DNA of 64,000 nucleotides from Carex sylvatica (Eukaryota > Streptophyta > Magnoliopsida > Poales > Cyperaceae). The position numbers were made by a program, and so were the translations under genes. The stretch covers positions 434,001-498,000 of the forward strand of contig CAXKVR010000034.1 in assembly GCA_964058845.1 (NCBI GenBank), in the 5' to 3' direction. A model generated the notes under the pieces. It was not told the DNA's origin, did no database searches, and saw only the letters and a program-made list of their open reading frames with translations. Shown in pieces: positions 35,470-47,854 of this stretch (position 1 is the stretch's first letter; every line of letters begins with the position of its first letter).

Positions 35470-35860
35470 ATGACCAATTTTTTTTAGTGACCTTAACTTC
35501 TAAAATCAAAACCCATCAAAATAACTTTAAATAACGAATTTCAATGTGTTTAGATATCAACTTCATGATCAATGTGTTTAGATATCAAATTTATATTTTT
35601 TTCAACTTAATCTACTATAAAGTCAATAGTAAAAAAAAAAGAGAGAGTTTGTATGTCAATTTTAATGTGCTAATTTTTATTATTTTTTAACTGTTTGACT
35701 TTATACTAAATTAATTTAAAAATTTATACATTTGACATGTAAGCGTAATACCTATAATGTAGATCGGTTTTAACTGTTTGGATTGATCGTTTAGAGTTAA
35801 TTCAATGAATTTTGGAGCTAACCTCACATAGAGTTTGATGAGCTGAAATATACCCTAGTT
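35470..35860. repeat. Degenerate fold-back element
   Basis: 'caacttaatctactataaagtcaat' (about 35605-35630) is complemented by 'gactttatactaaattaa' (about 35697-35715). The right part has 'gatcggttttaactgtttggattgatcgttt', the arm vocabulary of the neighbouring elements. The ends are not sharp. Confidence 0.4.
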
Positions 35861-35944
35861 GTACTCATAATTCCCTTCATGAAAATTTGATTCAGAAATT
35901 GCTAAAATGAAATTAGTCTTAGGAGATACATAGGCAGCTACTCC

Positions 35945-36270
35945 ACTTTACTTGCTAAAATCATAACGGTCAATTCGAACCGTTCAACATGATCTCCATA
36001 TGAATATGTACTTGCAAACCAAATTTTACATTTTTTAGAATTTTTTTACTAGTTTAGAAAATCACTTGATCTGAAAATTTTGCACCATTCAGATCTAGTG
36101 ATTTTCTACATATCTAAAAAAATAGTAAAAAAGTTCTAAAAAATATAAAATTTGGTTTACAAGTACAAGAAAAACATGTCGAACGGTTCAAATCGACCGT
36201 TAGAATTTTGAAAATTCAAATATTAAACCGTTGCACGGATGTCCTCTATGCTAAGCATAGCACCGTAGCC
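35945..36270. repeat. Fold-back element with ~140-bp arms
   Basis: The left arm has 'aacggtcaattcgaaccgttc', 'gtacttgcaaaccaaatttta' and 'gaaaatcacttgatctga'. The right arm has their complements in reverse order, ending 'agcaccgtagccaactcc'. The loop lies near 36080-36090. It is non-coding. Confidence 0.65.
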
Positions 36271-36592
36271 AACTCCGTAATATACTATTGATTCTCTTTA
36301 TATTTTTCTAAATAGTAAAGTAATTATTATCGAAGTTGTAATTAAGTTTTTAAATTTACGTAATTGTTGCGTCACGATACACCAACCAGTAACAACATCG
36401 AAACTAAACACAAATGCATAAATAAAAAAGCATACCACAAACTCACTAAAATCTTCAACACATTTAGGTCAACTTTTATCATTTGATCCATGCAGAACGA
36501 ACCTACATATTAATGAGTGGCTGAGTCGACCTTTATAATTTGTAAACATAATTGTGTCTTTTAATCTTTCTTATAAAATATAGTTAGAGTAA

Positions 36593-36990
36593 AACTAGCG
36601 TGTATTGTGCAAACTTAAAGTTTTGATGAGTACAATTTTAAAATTTATCGGATTAGTTTCAAACGATCAATCTAAATGGTTGAGATTTATCTATTTTGTG
36701 AGTGAAGTGTGTACATGCAAAATTTTTAAATTTTCGAATTCATTTACTACAAAATAAAATGGTAAAAAATAATGAAAAATGAATGCATTAAAATAACTCA
36801 TAAGTTTTTATTTTTTGATCACTTGACTTTCTACTAAATAAATTTGAAAATTAATTTTTTTTGCATGTACACCCATTACTCATAAGTAGATCAGTTTCAA
36901 CAGTTTAGGTTCGTTGTTTGAAACCAATATGATAAAATTTGATGTTATACTCGTAAAAACTGCTGAATTTGCACAGTGCGCATGCTAACT
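36593..36990. repeat. Fold-back element
   Basis: The left end 'actagcgtgtattgtgcaaa' pairs with 'gcacagtgcgcatgctaac' on the right. Inside, 'catgcaaaatttttaaatttt' pairs with the complementary block at about 36850-36878, and 'aaacgatcaatctaaatggtt' with the block at about 36897-36925. It has no ORF. Confidence 0.65.
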
Positions 36991-37040
36991 TTGCTCTTTA
37001 TGCTACAATAATTTACTCAGCCTCTTAATATTAATTTCTC

Positions 37041-37463
37041 ATGAGGAGGGATCCAATTACACCATTTTACACATCTTGACACTATGTTTTTATAAGTCAT
37101 TTTTGCAATTTTAAAATTCAAATAGTCAATCCGAACCGTTCAACATGATGTCCATATTAAAATGTTCTCATAAACCAAATTTTACATTTTTTGAAAATTT
37201 ATTACTACTTATTTAGAATTTTTTAAAATTATTATTTTTCAATGGTCCAAAATTGTTTGAAGAATAATTTTGTACACATCTTAGTAGATACTAAAATAAA
37301 ATTCAAAAAAGATAAAATTTGGTTTACCAAGCACATTTTAATATGGAGATTAGGTTGAAAGGTTCGGATCGTCTGTTTGAATTTTAAAATCATAAAAATA
37401 ACTTGTATAAATATAGTGTCAAGATGTGTCACCATAAAAGAGTGTAATTGGATCCCTTCTCAT
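37041..37463. repeat. Fold-back element
   Basis: The left end atgaggagggatccaattac pairs with gtaattggatcccttctcat at the right end. 'cacatcttgacactatgtttt' pairs with 'tatagtgtcaagatgtgtcac', and 'caatccgaaccgttcaacat' with the 'aaaggttcggatcgtctg' block. It is non-coding. Confidence 0.75.
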
Positions 37464-37793
37464 TTGTCAGTCCACTATTGAATCCGTGTGTATGGCTACA
37501 GAAACAAGCGCCACAGAAGACCCTGGTTATTTAAAAGGGCGAATAGGATAGGAAATGTACCACTAATCAATCTAACCTGGCTAAGATAGAGAAAAATACA
37601 AAGAAATAAGCTTTGTAATTGCATTACAGCTCAGCAAGCATTAAGACCAGAAGAATCCTGAGTTCTAACCGTTCCTTCAAGTCCAATCATGCCAGCTGCC
37701 TTTCTCTCTCTCTGACAACTTCAAATAACCCTATTTAATGTACAATGAGCAATACACGATATTAAAGGGATCTAAATGTCATTCTTTATTCTG

Positions 37794-38264
37794 AAAAGTT
37801 TTAGGACATGAGTTTGTAAATCAAAATGAGTGAGTCTATGGTACTCTGCATAGCACCGATTGATTCGTAATACGAATTAATATTTTTAATTTTAAAATTT
37901 TAACAGTTGATCTGAATCGTTTAACATGATCTTCGTATGAATATGTACTTTCATACTGAATTTCTTATTTTTTAGGAATTTTTATTATTTTTTAAGATAG
38001 AAAATTACTTGATCTGAAAATCTTAGTCCAAAAACAATGATTTTCTATCTTTTATAAAAAATAGTAAAAAATTCTAAAAAAAATATGAATTTCGGTTAGC
38101 AAGTAGATATTTATATGAAAATCATATTAAATAGTTCAGATCGACTGTTAAAACTTTAAAATTTAAAATATTAATACGTATTAAGGGCCAATCGGTGCTA
38201 TGCATACTACCATTACCATAGACTCACTCATTTTGATCTACAAACTCATGTCGTAGAACTTTCT
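37794..38264. repeat. Fold-back element
   Basis: The left end 'gacatgagtttgtaaatca' and 'aaatgagtgagtctatgg' are complemented at the right end by 'ccatagactcactcattttg' and 'acaaactcatgtcgtag'. The inner arms share the gatctgaa...gttcagatc vocabulary. It has no ORF. Confidence 0.75.
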
Positions 38265-38980
38265 GGGCATTATTATTGTCTATTATATGTTGTGTATAAT
38301 ATTAATCTAGACATATAATGAAGTGCTAATAAATGTAACTAAATTTTAATATGCATTACACATTACCTTTCAATAGAAAAATTGTAACGCCATAATTGAC
38401 CTAGATTTTATGAAATGTCAACTTAAGTTGGAAATTCGTAATTAAGTGTAAAATTGCAGAGATCTAAAATTTTGCCCCCTTTAGTTTGGCAAATTTAGTT
38501 TGTACAGCATTTAGTTTGTCTACTTGCATTTTTTTTAGTCTATTAATTTAATGAAATATTCCATAGAGATCAGATTTTGAGAAAATTAACTTTTTCTAGG
38601 CATCTTAAGTCAAAACAGGCTATGTGGTCCCCCGCTAGAATTTAAAGATGTCTGACTTCTAGCTTTTATTATTACTTCCATTTTTTTATTAACTTTCATA
38701 TTTGCCTTGAGCATTTTGTTTTCTCTATATTGAGATATTAAATAGGATAATAATTGTCGGTACAATATCTGAAATTTAAATCTGGATTTGGCTTTTTCAA
38801 TCAAAATTTCTTGGACAACAACTTTTTTTATTTCTGTTTGGTGAAAAAAAAAAACAATTATATCTCATCTCATGGCCCACAATGTACCACAAAACCCTAA
38901 TTTTTCATGTACAGAAATTTGATAAATTAATCAATGAATACTTTGACTGCTTATAATAAGATGAGGATATAATAGTGAGT
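38265..38980. other. Spacer between fold-back elements, nothing recognised
   Basis: AT-rich; a 64-codon minus-strand frame at 38610-38804 has no recognisable product. Confidence 0.3.
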
Positions 38981-39920
38981 TCGGCTAGTATGATATCGGT
39001 GTCATATGATAATAACTTGAAAATTAATTAAATAGACTTCAAACGATTAATTCAAACCGTTTAAACCGATTTACTTTATGAGTGATACATTTACATACAT
39101 TTTTTTTTTTTATATTTTCGAGTTATTTTAGTATCAAATCAAGAAATAAAAATGTTGAAAAATAAAAGTATTAAAATTAACTTAAAAACTCACATATTTG
39201 ACTGCTTGATTTGATACTAAATAAATTTAAAAAATTATAAATTTTGATATAAACACACAACTAATGAAGTAGATCAGTTTGAACGGTTTGAATTCACCGT
39301 TTAAAATTGATTCGATAGATTTTAAAATTGATGTTATATAAGCTAAAATGACTATGTTATACTAGGGTTGGGCAAAAATGCTCGAACTCATAACTCGCTC
39401 ATTTATAGCTCGTTTAACTCGGCTCATTTACAACTCAGCTCATTTACAACTCGAGTTGGCCAACTTGTTTAATAAATGAGCTGAGTTCGAGTTGGCCCCA
39501 ACTCGCTTATTTATAACTCGAGTTACATAAAGTTACATAGTATTAGTCACAATAAATCTCAAAATAATCAAACCCGAATTTCTAGACTGTTATTTGTGCT
39601 CTTAGATTTGTGTAAAATATGTTTGAACTTGTGTTGTAATACTATCACTGGTTAAACGAGTTATAAGCGAGTTGTGAGCCAACTCGAGTTGATGAGCTGA
39701 GTTTGAACTTGTGTTGTAATACTATCACTGGTTAAACGAATTATAAACGAGTTGTGAGCCAACTCGAGTTGATAATGAGCTGAATTCGAGTTAGCTCTAC
39801 AACTCGTTATTATCATCTCAACTCGAGTTGACTCGCTCGTTTATTAAACGAGCCGAATTCGAGTTAGGGATAACTCGCTCAAACTCGGCTCATTTACAGC
39901 CCTGTTATACTAGCCATGCT
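38981..39920. repeat. Fold-back element split by a nested hAT-type MITE
   Basis: The left end 'tcggctagtatgatatcggtg' and the inner 'aaacgattaattcaaaccgt' are complemented by the right arm (about 39260-39363). The right arm resumes after the nested element as 'gttatactagcc'. The nested insertion is 39364-39903. Confidence 0.6.
39364..39903. mobile_element. 540-bp hAT-type MITE rich in 'aactcgagtt'
   Basis: The ends are AGGGTTGGGCAAAA and the complement of AGGGCTGTAAATGAGC. An exact 8-bp target duplication, GTTATACT, lies at 39356-39363 and 39904-39911. The interior is full of 'actcgagttggc'/'aactcgctcatttat' motifs in both orientations. No transposase. The AGGGTTGG tips and 8-bp duplication suit hAT. 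Confidence 0.75.
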
Positions 39921-40097
39921 ATGTAAACTGTAATAGTACATGGAATGTTAATGTAGCATCTATGGTGTAACTTGTAAGTAATAGTGCAATTATTATAATA
40001 ATAAGTCTCTGCAATTTCTGTCTCCTGTGTCCTTTCAAAATTGCTGGTGTAAGTGGAAACCTCTTTACTCACCTCTCTTTACTGCCTAGTGCCTCCT

Positions 40098-40317
40098 CGA
40101 GTCCGCATCGTCTGCATTAACTCAAAAGAGCATCTTTTGAGTTAATGGATATCAGCCGTCCAATTATAAACAGAGCCCATCCGGCCTCCCGCCTATAACA
40201 TAAGAGTCTTCAATTTTAGTGCTGATCTAATTTACTCTAATCTCAAAGTTATTCAGACGGTCCAGATACATTAACTTAAAAGATTCCTTTTTGAGTTAAT
40301 GCAGAGGATACGAATTC
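40098..40317. mobile_element. Mutator-type MITE, copy 2 of the 'tcctctgcattaac' family
   Basis: Inverted ends share TCTGCATTAACTCAAAA. A perfect 9-bp duplication, GTGCCTCCT, flanks it (40089-40097, 40318-40326), pointing to the Mutator superfamily. It lies ~500 bp before the kinase start codon and so may sit in that gene's promoter. It is related to 27282-27471. Confidence 0.75.
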
Positions 40318-40326
40318 GTGCCTCCT

Positions 40327-40820
40327 TCTCTCTCTCTGCATCACTGTTTCATCCTCTTTGATAGCTACTGCCTCTCTCTCTGGTGAGAAAATCCACGCAT
40401 CTCTCTCTCTCTCTCTGAGTGTGTTTTTTCTTATTGTTTTCTGAAATCAACCTTCTTCCTCCATCTAAATTGTCTTGAAAGATCGCACCATTCCTTTTCA
40501 ATATTTGTTAATTAGGGAAAGCCAGTAGACATAAAGATCGCACTTTTGGTGCCTCTCTCTCTCAAGTTCGCTCTCCTTTGGCCACTTCAGCTGCTTGTAT
40601 CCCAAGTTTCAAACTTTTTTACATTTTTCTCCTTATTGGAATGATGACCTAATACATTTGCTAGCAAGAAATCTAATTTCACCAAACCACAGCAAATTAA
40701 ACCGCGAAAATTCCTCTACAACCTCTAGAAACTTTCCACCTTTACCTCACAGTTTTTCTCCACCAGATCCAGGCCAACAAAACCAAACAAAACCAATTGA
40801 ATCCAATCAAATCCAATAGA
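40327..40820 (+). promoter_or_regulatory. Promoter/5' leader region of the receptor-like kinase gene
   Basis: Long CT dinucleotide runs (about 40330-40420 and 40553-40565) are typical of plant leaders. I see no unambiguous TATA box. The A/C-rich 100 bp before the ATG resembles a plant 5' UTR. A leader intron cannot be excluded. Confidence 0.45.
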
Positions 40821-43800
40821 ATGTCAGATTATGAGCTATCTAAGAGGACGGTAATCTTTGGTTTGCGCCTATGGGTAGTGGTCGGCATCTGCGCCGGCGC
40901 GGCATTTGTTCTCCTCTTATTCCTTATCTCACTATGCTATCTCTCATCCTCCCGGCGCCACCCCAACCGAGCTCGCCGCGGTTCCAGGTCCAAAGAAGCA
41001 CCCGAACTCCACCACTTCCCGCGGTATGCTGTCGACCCGAAACCCACAACCAACCAAGAAGCCCCATTGCCCAAAACCCAACATAATTCACTAAACCAAA
41101 CCAAGCAAGCAAACAACACACCGAATGAAGAAAACCCGATTGTGAATTCAAACTCGAATCAAAGTCAGAACCAGAACCAAGTTCCTTTGCAAAGAATTCA
41201 TATCGAGACAGGAAAAGAGCATAGAATTAGTTTCCCAGAGAAAAGGAGTGGAGGTGGGTCCAGTTCGCATGGGAGTGGAGAGCATGCAATACCGGCAGTA
41301 CCTGAAGTGTCGCATTTGGGATGGGGTCACTGGTACACACTCAAGGAGCTTGAGGTGGCTACTGATATGTTCTCAGATGAGAATGTAATTGGTGAAGGAG
41401 GCTATGGTATTGTTTATCATGGTATCTTAGAGGATGGGACCCAGGTGGCAGTGAAGAATTTGCTAAATAACAGGTGTGGTATTTGCTACTGTTATCAGAA
41501 ATTAGATTTATCTTGGGTATAATTGAGATTTGAGAATTTGGACAATTAAGCTTCTCAATTTGGTCAAATTACCTAAATAGCTTGTGCCAGTTAACTAGTT
41601 CTGGTTTATTGTGATTACTAATTGAACCCTCTACCATGATTTTGTTATTAGTTGATGTGATGTATGCTTACTACTATTATTTTATTATTATTGTGTAGTA
41701 GAATGAATTTCTAGCACTCCAGCATAATTTATTAGCTGAGTAGCTATCTTTTTACACCACACCCATCAATCTACACAGCCAACTTTAATATATATTTATT
41801 TTCCCGTAGTCAGGATCCTTTTGTAATATCGTTTGGTATGAGTGTCTCTGTTATTAAAAAAAAATGTTGTCATGATTGGTATTCTTGATATGATTTATGG
41901 ATTATTAGGTCTGAGGAGCCTTTTGTTTTCTCATTGGAAATGTTCAACTTATATAATTGTTAAATTCTAATGATATGTGTTTTATTTATTTCTCAGAGGA
42001 CAAGCAGAGAAGGAATTTAAAGTAGAAGTAGAAGCCATCGGCCGAGTTCGGCACAAGAATTTGGTTAGATTACTAGGGTATTGTGCTGAGGGAAATCAAA
42101 GGTAAAAAGTACATATAGATACTCTTGTTAAATATATATATACATTTTAGCAGTTCTCCCCATATTTTCTCAACATCCATTTGAATTTGATCGGATGGTT
42201 AGTATTGAAGGTGCTGTACATAGTAATTAGAAGTTGATTTGCATGGTAAAGAAAACTGAAAACACAGTATTTTGTGTGAGGGAACAAACGGTTTCTTATC
42301 CAATAGTTCTTCTGCCTGATTGATCGGTTCATATTAATTTTATTTAAGGGAACAAAAAATTAAGGTGGGAGCATCACTATTTTTTTATTGGAACTGCAAT
42401 TGCAAAAGAATGCTGGTACTGAATTGCATGCAAATATTTCATAATAGGATGCTGGTTTACGAGTATGTGGATAATGGTAACTTGGAACAGTGGCTTCACG
42501 GCGATGTGGGCCCCGTTAGCCCGCTCACTTGGGATATTAGAATGCGAGTTATTCTTGGGACTGCAAAAGGGTAATTTACAAATTATTGTCATATATTTTT
42601 GAAATTCTTTTGATGCTTTAAATCATTTAAATAGAAAAGAACCTATGTAGGTTAATGTACCTACATGAAGGGCTCGAGCCGAAAGTAGTGCACCGGGATG
42701 TGAAATCAAGCAATATTCTCTTGGATAGACAGTGGAATTCTAAATTATCGGATTTCGGCCTTGCAAAGCTATTAGGATCCGAAAGAAGCTATGTAACAAC
42801 CCGTGTAATGGGAACTTTCGGGTATGTTTATAAGATACCTCCACTTTTACAATTCTCAATCAGTTGCAGTATGTGGAGATTTGATTTGAGATTATTTTTA
42901 TCTATTTTTTTAATGCAGGTATGTGGCTCCAGAGTATGCAGGTACGGGTATGTTGAATGAGACGAGTGATGTGTATAGTTTTGGGATTCTTATTATGGAG
43001 ATCATATCAGGTCGAGTACCGGTTGATTATAATCGCCCACCAGGAGAGGTTAGAGATATATATGTTTTTATTTGTATTTAGAGTGTTATAAGATAAAAAG
43101 TGAAAATAGAGGAATTGCAATACAGTGCTAATATTGTACCTGTGAGTGTTGGTGCTGTAGTGCTCTACCAGTATAATCTTTTCCATTTTTAAATTATTTT
43201 TGTCATTTTTGTTTTGTTTTGCAACTAATTGTGTTTCATTTTTGTTTATCTAAATGAACTTCCTTTCGAAATTTACCAATTGCCCCACTGTTGCCACCGG
43301 CTAAGAATGAATTTTTCTGGTGCATTTTTTTAAGGGGTAAAAATGAAATATCTCTTGTAAGTTTACTATTAGAAGCTATCTGAAATTTGTTTTTCTCCCT
43401 TTTTTTTACCTTCTAGGTAAATTTGGTGGAGTGGTTGAAGACGATGGTAAGCAATAGAAACTCGGAGGGGGTTGTAGATCCAAAAATGCCAGAAAAGCCC
43501 TCGTCTAGGTCACTTAAGAAAGCGTTGTTAGTTGCTCTCAGATGTGTTGATCCAGACGCAAGAAAAAGGCCCAAAATTGGTCATGTCATTCACATGCTTG
43601 AGGTCGACGATTTCCCTTATAGAGAGGTAAATATAACATATGTTTGTCAACTTTGATATTTTTTAATTGTAGGTAAGGTAATCCTGTCTTACTATAAATC
43701 TGGTTGGTCAACAAATTGTGCTCCCATTCATTATGTGTTTCTTTTTAAAAAAAAAAGTTCTTTTTGTTATTTCTTTTTTATAACTAAGAATTAATGTTCT

Positions 43801-43956
43801 TTATTTTGCATTTATTTATGTCACCCATAGGACCGTCGACCAGGTAAAGGTCCCAGTCAAGGAAAAATACCAGAGAAATCCATGAATGAGCCTGAGGACA
43901 GCAGTGGTACTGAGTGTAGTACGCCAATTGATGGGCCCTCGAGATGGAGAAAATGA
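40821..43956 (+). CDS. Receptor-like serine/threonine protein kinase, At2g42960/At3g59110 type (7 exons, 505 aa)
   Basis: A plasma-membrane-anchored kinase of the RLCK-V-type group with a very short outside part and an unknown ligand. Exons: 40821-41473, 41997-42101, 42448-42570, 42651-42821, 42919-43048, 43417-43626, 43831-43956; phases agree and 1518 nt result. Residues 17-42 form one membrane segment followed by basic residues. A 110-residue Q/N/P-rich linker follows. The kinase domain has the glycine loop GEGGYG (191-196), VAVK lysine 212, HRD (308-310, an RD kinase), DFG (328-330) and APE (354-356). [16 protein letters not shown] and [11 protein letters not shown] follow as in active family members. 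The S/T-rich tail ends PSRWRK. The start is the ATG at 40821; the open frame extends upstream without another ATG. The catalytic residues look intact. Length and intron pattern fit the family (~480-512 aa). Confidence 0.95.
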
Positions 43957-45475
43957 GGCAACGCAAAAAAAAAAAAAAATATGACTTGAATTCCTGGGCT
44001 AAATATACATGTCAAGAATTCAGAGAAATCCCGAGATTTTATTGTTATAAATATTAACACCTTTTGCTACAAGGTGTACATGCCGTGACAATGGTTTAGT
44101 TGTTCTATGTAAATGCTGTTCTATGTGAAAATTAGAGAATTTTTTGTTGTTGTATTCCTTGATTAAATTCATGGTTATTGTAGAGAGATTCTGTATGATA
44201 AACATCTACCAGTTTTTGTTTTGCGTGAGTGAATGTTATGTTTAAAATTAGGAAGGGAAGATCTATTCTCATGTACCTGTTCCTTTAATTAATTTTTATC
44301 TGATACTTTATTATTATGCAGGACTTTGGGAGAATACACATGACTGCAGTTAGGTGTATAATACAGATAGTGGTACTGTGGTGCTTGATTAAAAAATACT
44401 AGTAGGATTTGTGGAGATTGTATTTGAGAAGATTTGAATAAAAATATATAGCAATGCACAACTGGTTTGTTGTTTTCTTTTAATTTAAGATGTTCTGCAC
44501 ATGCTAGCGTTTACCTCACTCAACTGAAGTCTTTGGGCTTTTTACATAGTTCTCGAATTAAAAAAGGTGAATAAATTGCGCAATGGTACCATAAAAATTA
44601 TCTATTTGCAGCCTAGGAAGAAGCAAAATTTTGTATTCTATTGTTATTTTCGGGTATGTTTGGACAAGGAAGAATATCTCAATTTTAAAAAAAAATAGTA
44701 TCATTTTTTTTATTTGTCTACAATCGAAATGCTCAACATTTTCAACGAAGAGCACTGAATGGTAAATTGAGCTATCTTCAAATTAACACCATTTGAATGG
44801 GTTAATTGTTAATCCAGTTAATGAATGGAAGAAAACAAATAATTTATATTTAATTTACATAATAATGAGAGATTACAAAAAGCGTAGTATCAACTGTGAT
44901 AAAAAAGTTTCCATCTAAAAAATACTACCCAAATTTATGTTTGTTAAAAATGACTTTCTTTTACCTTTTATTAGTAGATGGAAAGAGGAGGGAGGCGCTA
45001 TTTTGAGAGCATAATTTATAATACAGAGTGCTGAGAGAAATAATGCTTTCCAAATAGCATCTAGTTTTTATTAAAGGTATAGATCTCAAGATTAAAGATA
45101 GTCATGTAAATTTTCTTATAAAAAATATACAATTTAATACTAGTATTAAAGGTTATTTTTCTACTCTTTAAGAATCAGTATCTGTAATTTTGGATGTATG
45201 TGCATAAAAAATAAATTATTGGAGAATTACTTCGAACTATACAATCTAATCTAAACAATATTTACAATATCCAAAAAAGCACGGACTTAACACATTTACA
45301 ATACCTTTTAAATTGCATTCTTTCTTTCACTGTTTTAGCATACTAATAACAAGTTACATTAATCTTGTTCTACTTTGTAACTATCCAAATGTCAAAGATA
45401 AATCACAATTCTAGCCAACTTTATGGTACGAGTCCAATTCGCTACCAAATCTAATGTCATTTGGTGCTACTGGGT
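43957..45475. other. 3' flank of the kinase gene and intergenic DNA
   Basis: The 3' UTR probably occupies the first few hundred bases; an AATAAA-type motif is at about 44438. Nothing else is recognised up to the MITE at 45485. Confidence 0.35.
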
Positions 45476-45484
45476 CGATGAGAC

Positions 45485-45633
45485 GGGAGAGTATTCTCTG
45501 CGAAGCTTTTAATCTGGTCCGTTCATTTTGATCGGACGGATTAGATCAGAGGACCCAAATTTTGAGATCTTATCTGATCTGTCCGATCAAAACGAACGGA
45601 TCAAATTAAAAATTTCGCAGATGATAGCGTTCC
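45485..45633. mobile_element. 149-bp Mutator-type MITE, nearly a full palindrome
   Basis: Ends of type GGGA(G/A)....TCTGCGAA in inverted orientation, with a perfect 9-bp duplication, CGATGAGAC, at 45476-45484 and 45634-45642. The centre 'ttgatcggacggattagatc' is complemented by 'gatctgtccgatcaaaacg', so it would fold into a hairpin. Confidence 0.8.
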
Positions 45634-45642
45634 CGATGAGAC

Positions 45643-47087
45643 ACGGTCCCCGCTTATTAGCCTTTCTTATTTGTTAGGTTGTGTTTGGGAGCAAATACGA
45701 ACTTATTACAGCAGAATTCTTTTACTTATAGCAACCTTACCAAATGGCTAATTTTAGAAACACGTTTCCATTGTTCACTGTTTTCACCGAAATACACAAT
45801 AGAAACAAACAATGGGAACATATTCAATGAATCCGCTATTATAACCTTTTAAAAAAAAAATGGAATAAGAGGTTTTAGATGAAATTATTGGAATTTCAAA
45901 TACTTGGTGTTCAAAGGAGAAGGGGAAGAAAAAAAGGTCATGAAAACATTTCCAGTATCGGGCATCGGTTCTTTGACAAAAATAAATAAATGAAAATTCT
46001 CTTAAGCTTATCTGCCTTCCTTTCTCCCACCTAAAAGCTTGCTATCTTTTTCTAACCAAATAAATCTAACAAGGTGTCGCACAAAAAGATTTTTTTTTTT
46101 TCTCTCTCCAATTTTTGGCAGTAGAAATCTGCTGATCTGCACTTTATTTTTCTCTTTTATGGTCGAAGTTCAATCAACCAACAAAGAATTTCGGGAGAAG
46201 GATATGTGTTTAGATAGGCATCGGATGCGCACATTTAAATTTACGGGATGAGCTTTCAAATAAATCGGATCAAATGGCTCTGATCAAGCATCGGACCAAA
46301 AACCGAATTCAGTCCGATATATCTATCGGATACTCCCCAGTCCCCATTTGTGTTATCCTAATCTCATGATTCCATCTCTTGCTTGGCATATGCATACAGC
46401 GATTGAACACATAAAACTACAATTGGCTGATAATTGACGCTTCTGAATTACGGTGACTTTATTTGAATTAGAAGCTGAATGGAGGAGGGGCTCAAGATTT
46501 AGTTTTGTGGTTAATTATTAATAGATGGTTGGCATTATTTTCTGTACCTATCAATTATCATACACCAAAGACGACAGTTTCATTATCTCTTTCTTTATAT
46601 CTATATCAACAATTCATTTGAACGACAAGTCATGAATAGATATCACAAAACAAACCTAACTATCAATCTTATCTCAATTGTGAAATTACAAATACTCGTG
46701 AATGTTTGTTGGAGACTTAAAATTAATAATATTACGGCTGTAAACGAGTCAAAATCGAGTTGAGCCAATTTGTTCGTGTTGTAAGCTGCACATAGACCAC
46801 TTACATACATTGTCTTCCACCATGGCTTTTTGTTAACATCTTGTTTGGATGAAGAGTAAAGGAAGAGAGGGAGTGGAAAAGATTTTTTTTTCCCCTTGAA
46901 TCGTGTTTATTTGACAAAATTATGTCGGAGGTGAAGAATACAAAAGAAATGTTTAACCTTACATAATTGTAATCAATAAAATTGATTTTCTTTCCGATTT
47001 AATGTGTAACAAATGATAAAAAAGTTGTTATAAATATTTTCAAAAAAAAGAAAAACACAAATTTTCAACCTTATATCTTACTTATAG
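45643..47087. other. Intergenic DNA, nothing recognised
   Basis: No gene or bounded repeat is supported. A short frame at 46039-46251 has no recognisable product. Confidence 0.3.
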
Positions 47088-47104
47088 AATTCTCATACTA
47101 GTTT

Positions 47105-47823
47105 GATTCATGATCTTCTTCAATCATGGCAGAAAGCAGCAATCCGGTACTAGCTAACCGGAAATGGTCTTTGCATATGGCCGTTCAACAAGGAATACAG
47201 GATAGTAGTATCCTAAATGGTTAATCAGAAGACATGATTCTATGGCATTGGAATAGTACTCATGAGTATTCCGCAAAATCATTCTATGATATGATGATTA
47301 CAGAAGGGAGGTCACCATGCCAATTCTGATTTGTTTGGAAACTCAAAATACCCCAAACAGTGAGAGTATTTGCTTTCCTTTGCATTCATGACAAATTATT
47401 GACTCATGAGAAAATGTTTAAAGGGGGATTTCAATGTGATCTCAGATGTGCAATTTGTCAAACAGATGCCATGGAGACGGCTCTACATCTATTTTTCCAA
47501 TGTAATGAAGCAATGATATTCTGGCATATATTTTCTGACAAAGCAGGTTTCAAAATTATGGATAGTGGAGATACGATTCATAATACACTCACTAATTCAC
47601 GCAGACTATGCAGAAACCAAGTATCCTACAAAACGTGGCGTTCTTTCTTCTTTGCAAGATGCTGGCATATATGGAGGAATCGAAACAGATTCATTTTTTA
47701 TGGCGACAAAGTCGACCCAAGAGTATTGGCAAATCAAGCCATGCATGCTGTGCAGATGTGGAGGAAGCAATTATATCTACAAATTTGGGTTGAAATATGC
47801 GTGGTGTGATTTTAGATATTTCT

Positions 47824-47854
<31 letters not shown>

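Noticed and set aside
40797..40820. Upstream extension of the kinase ORF by 8 codons
   Set aside because: The first codon there is TTG; the first in-frame ATG is 40821, followed by a typical [12 protein letters not shown] start.
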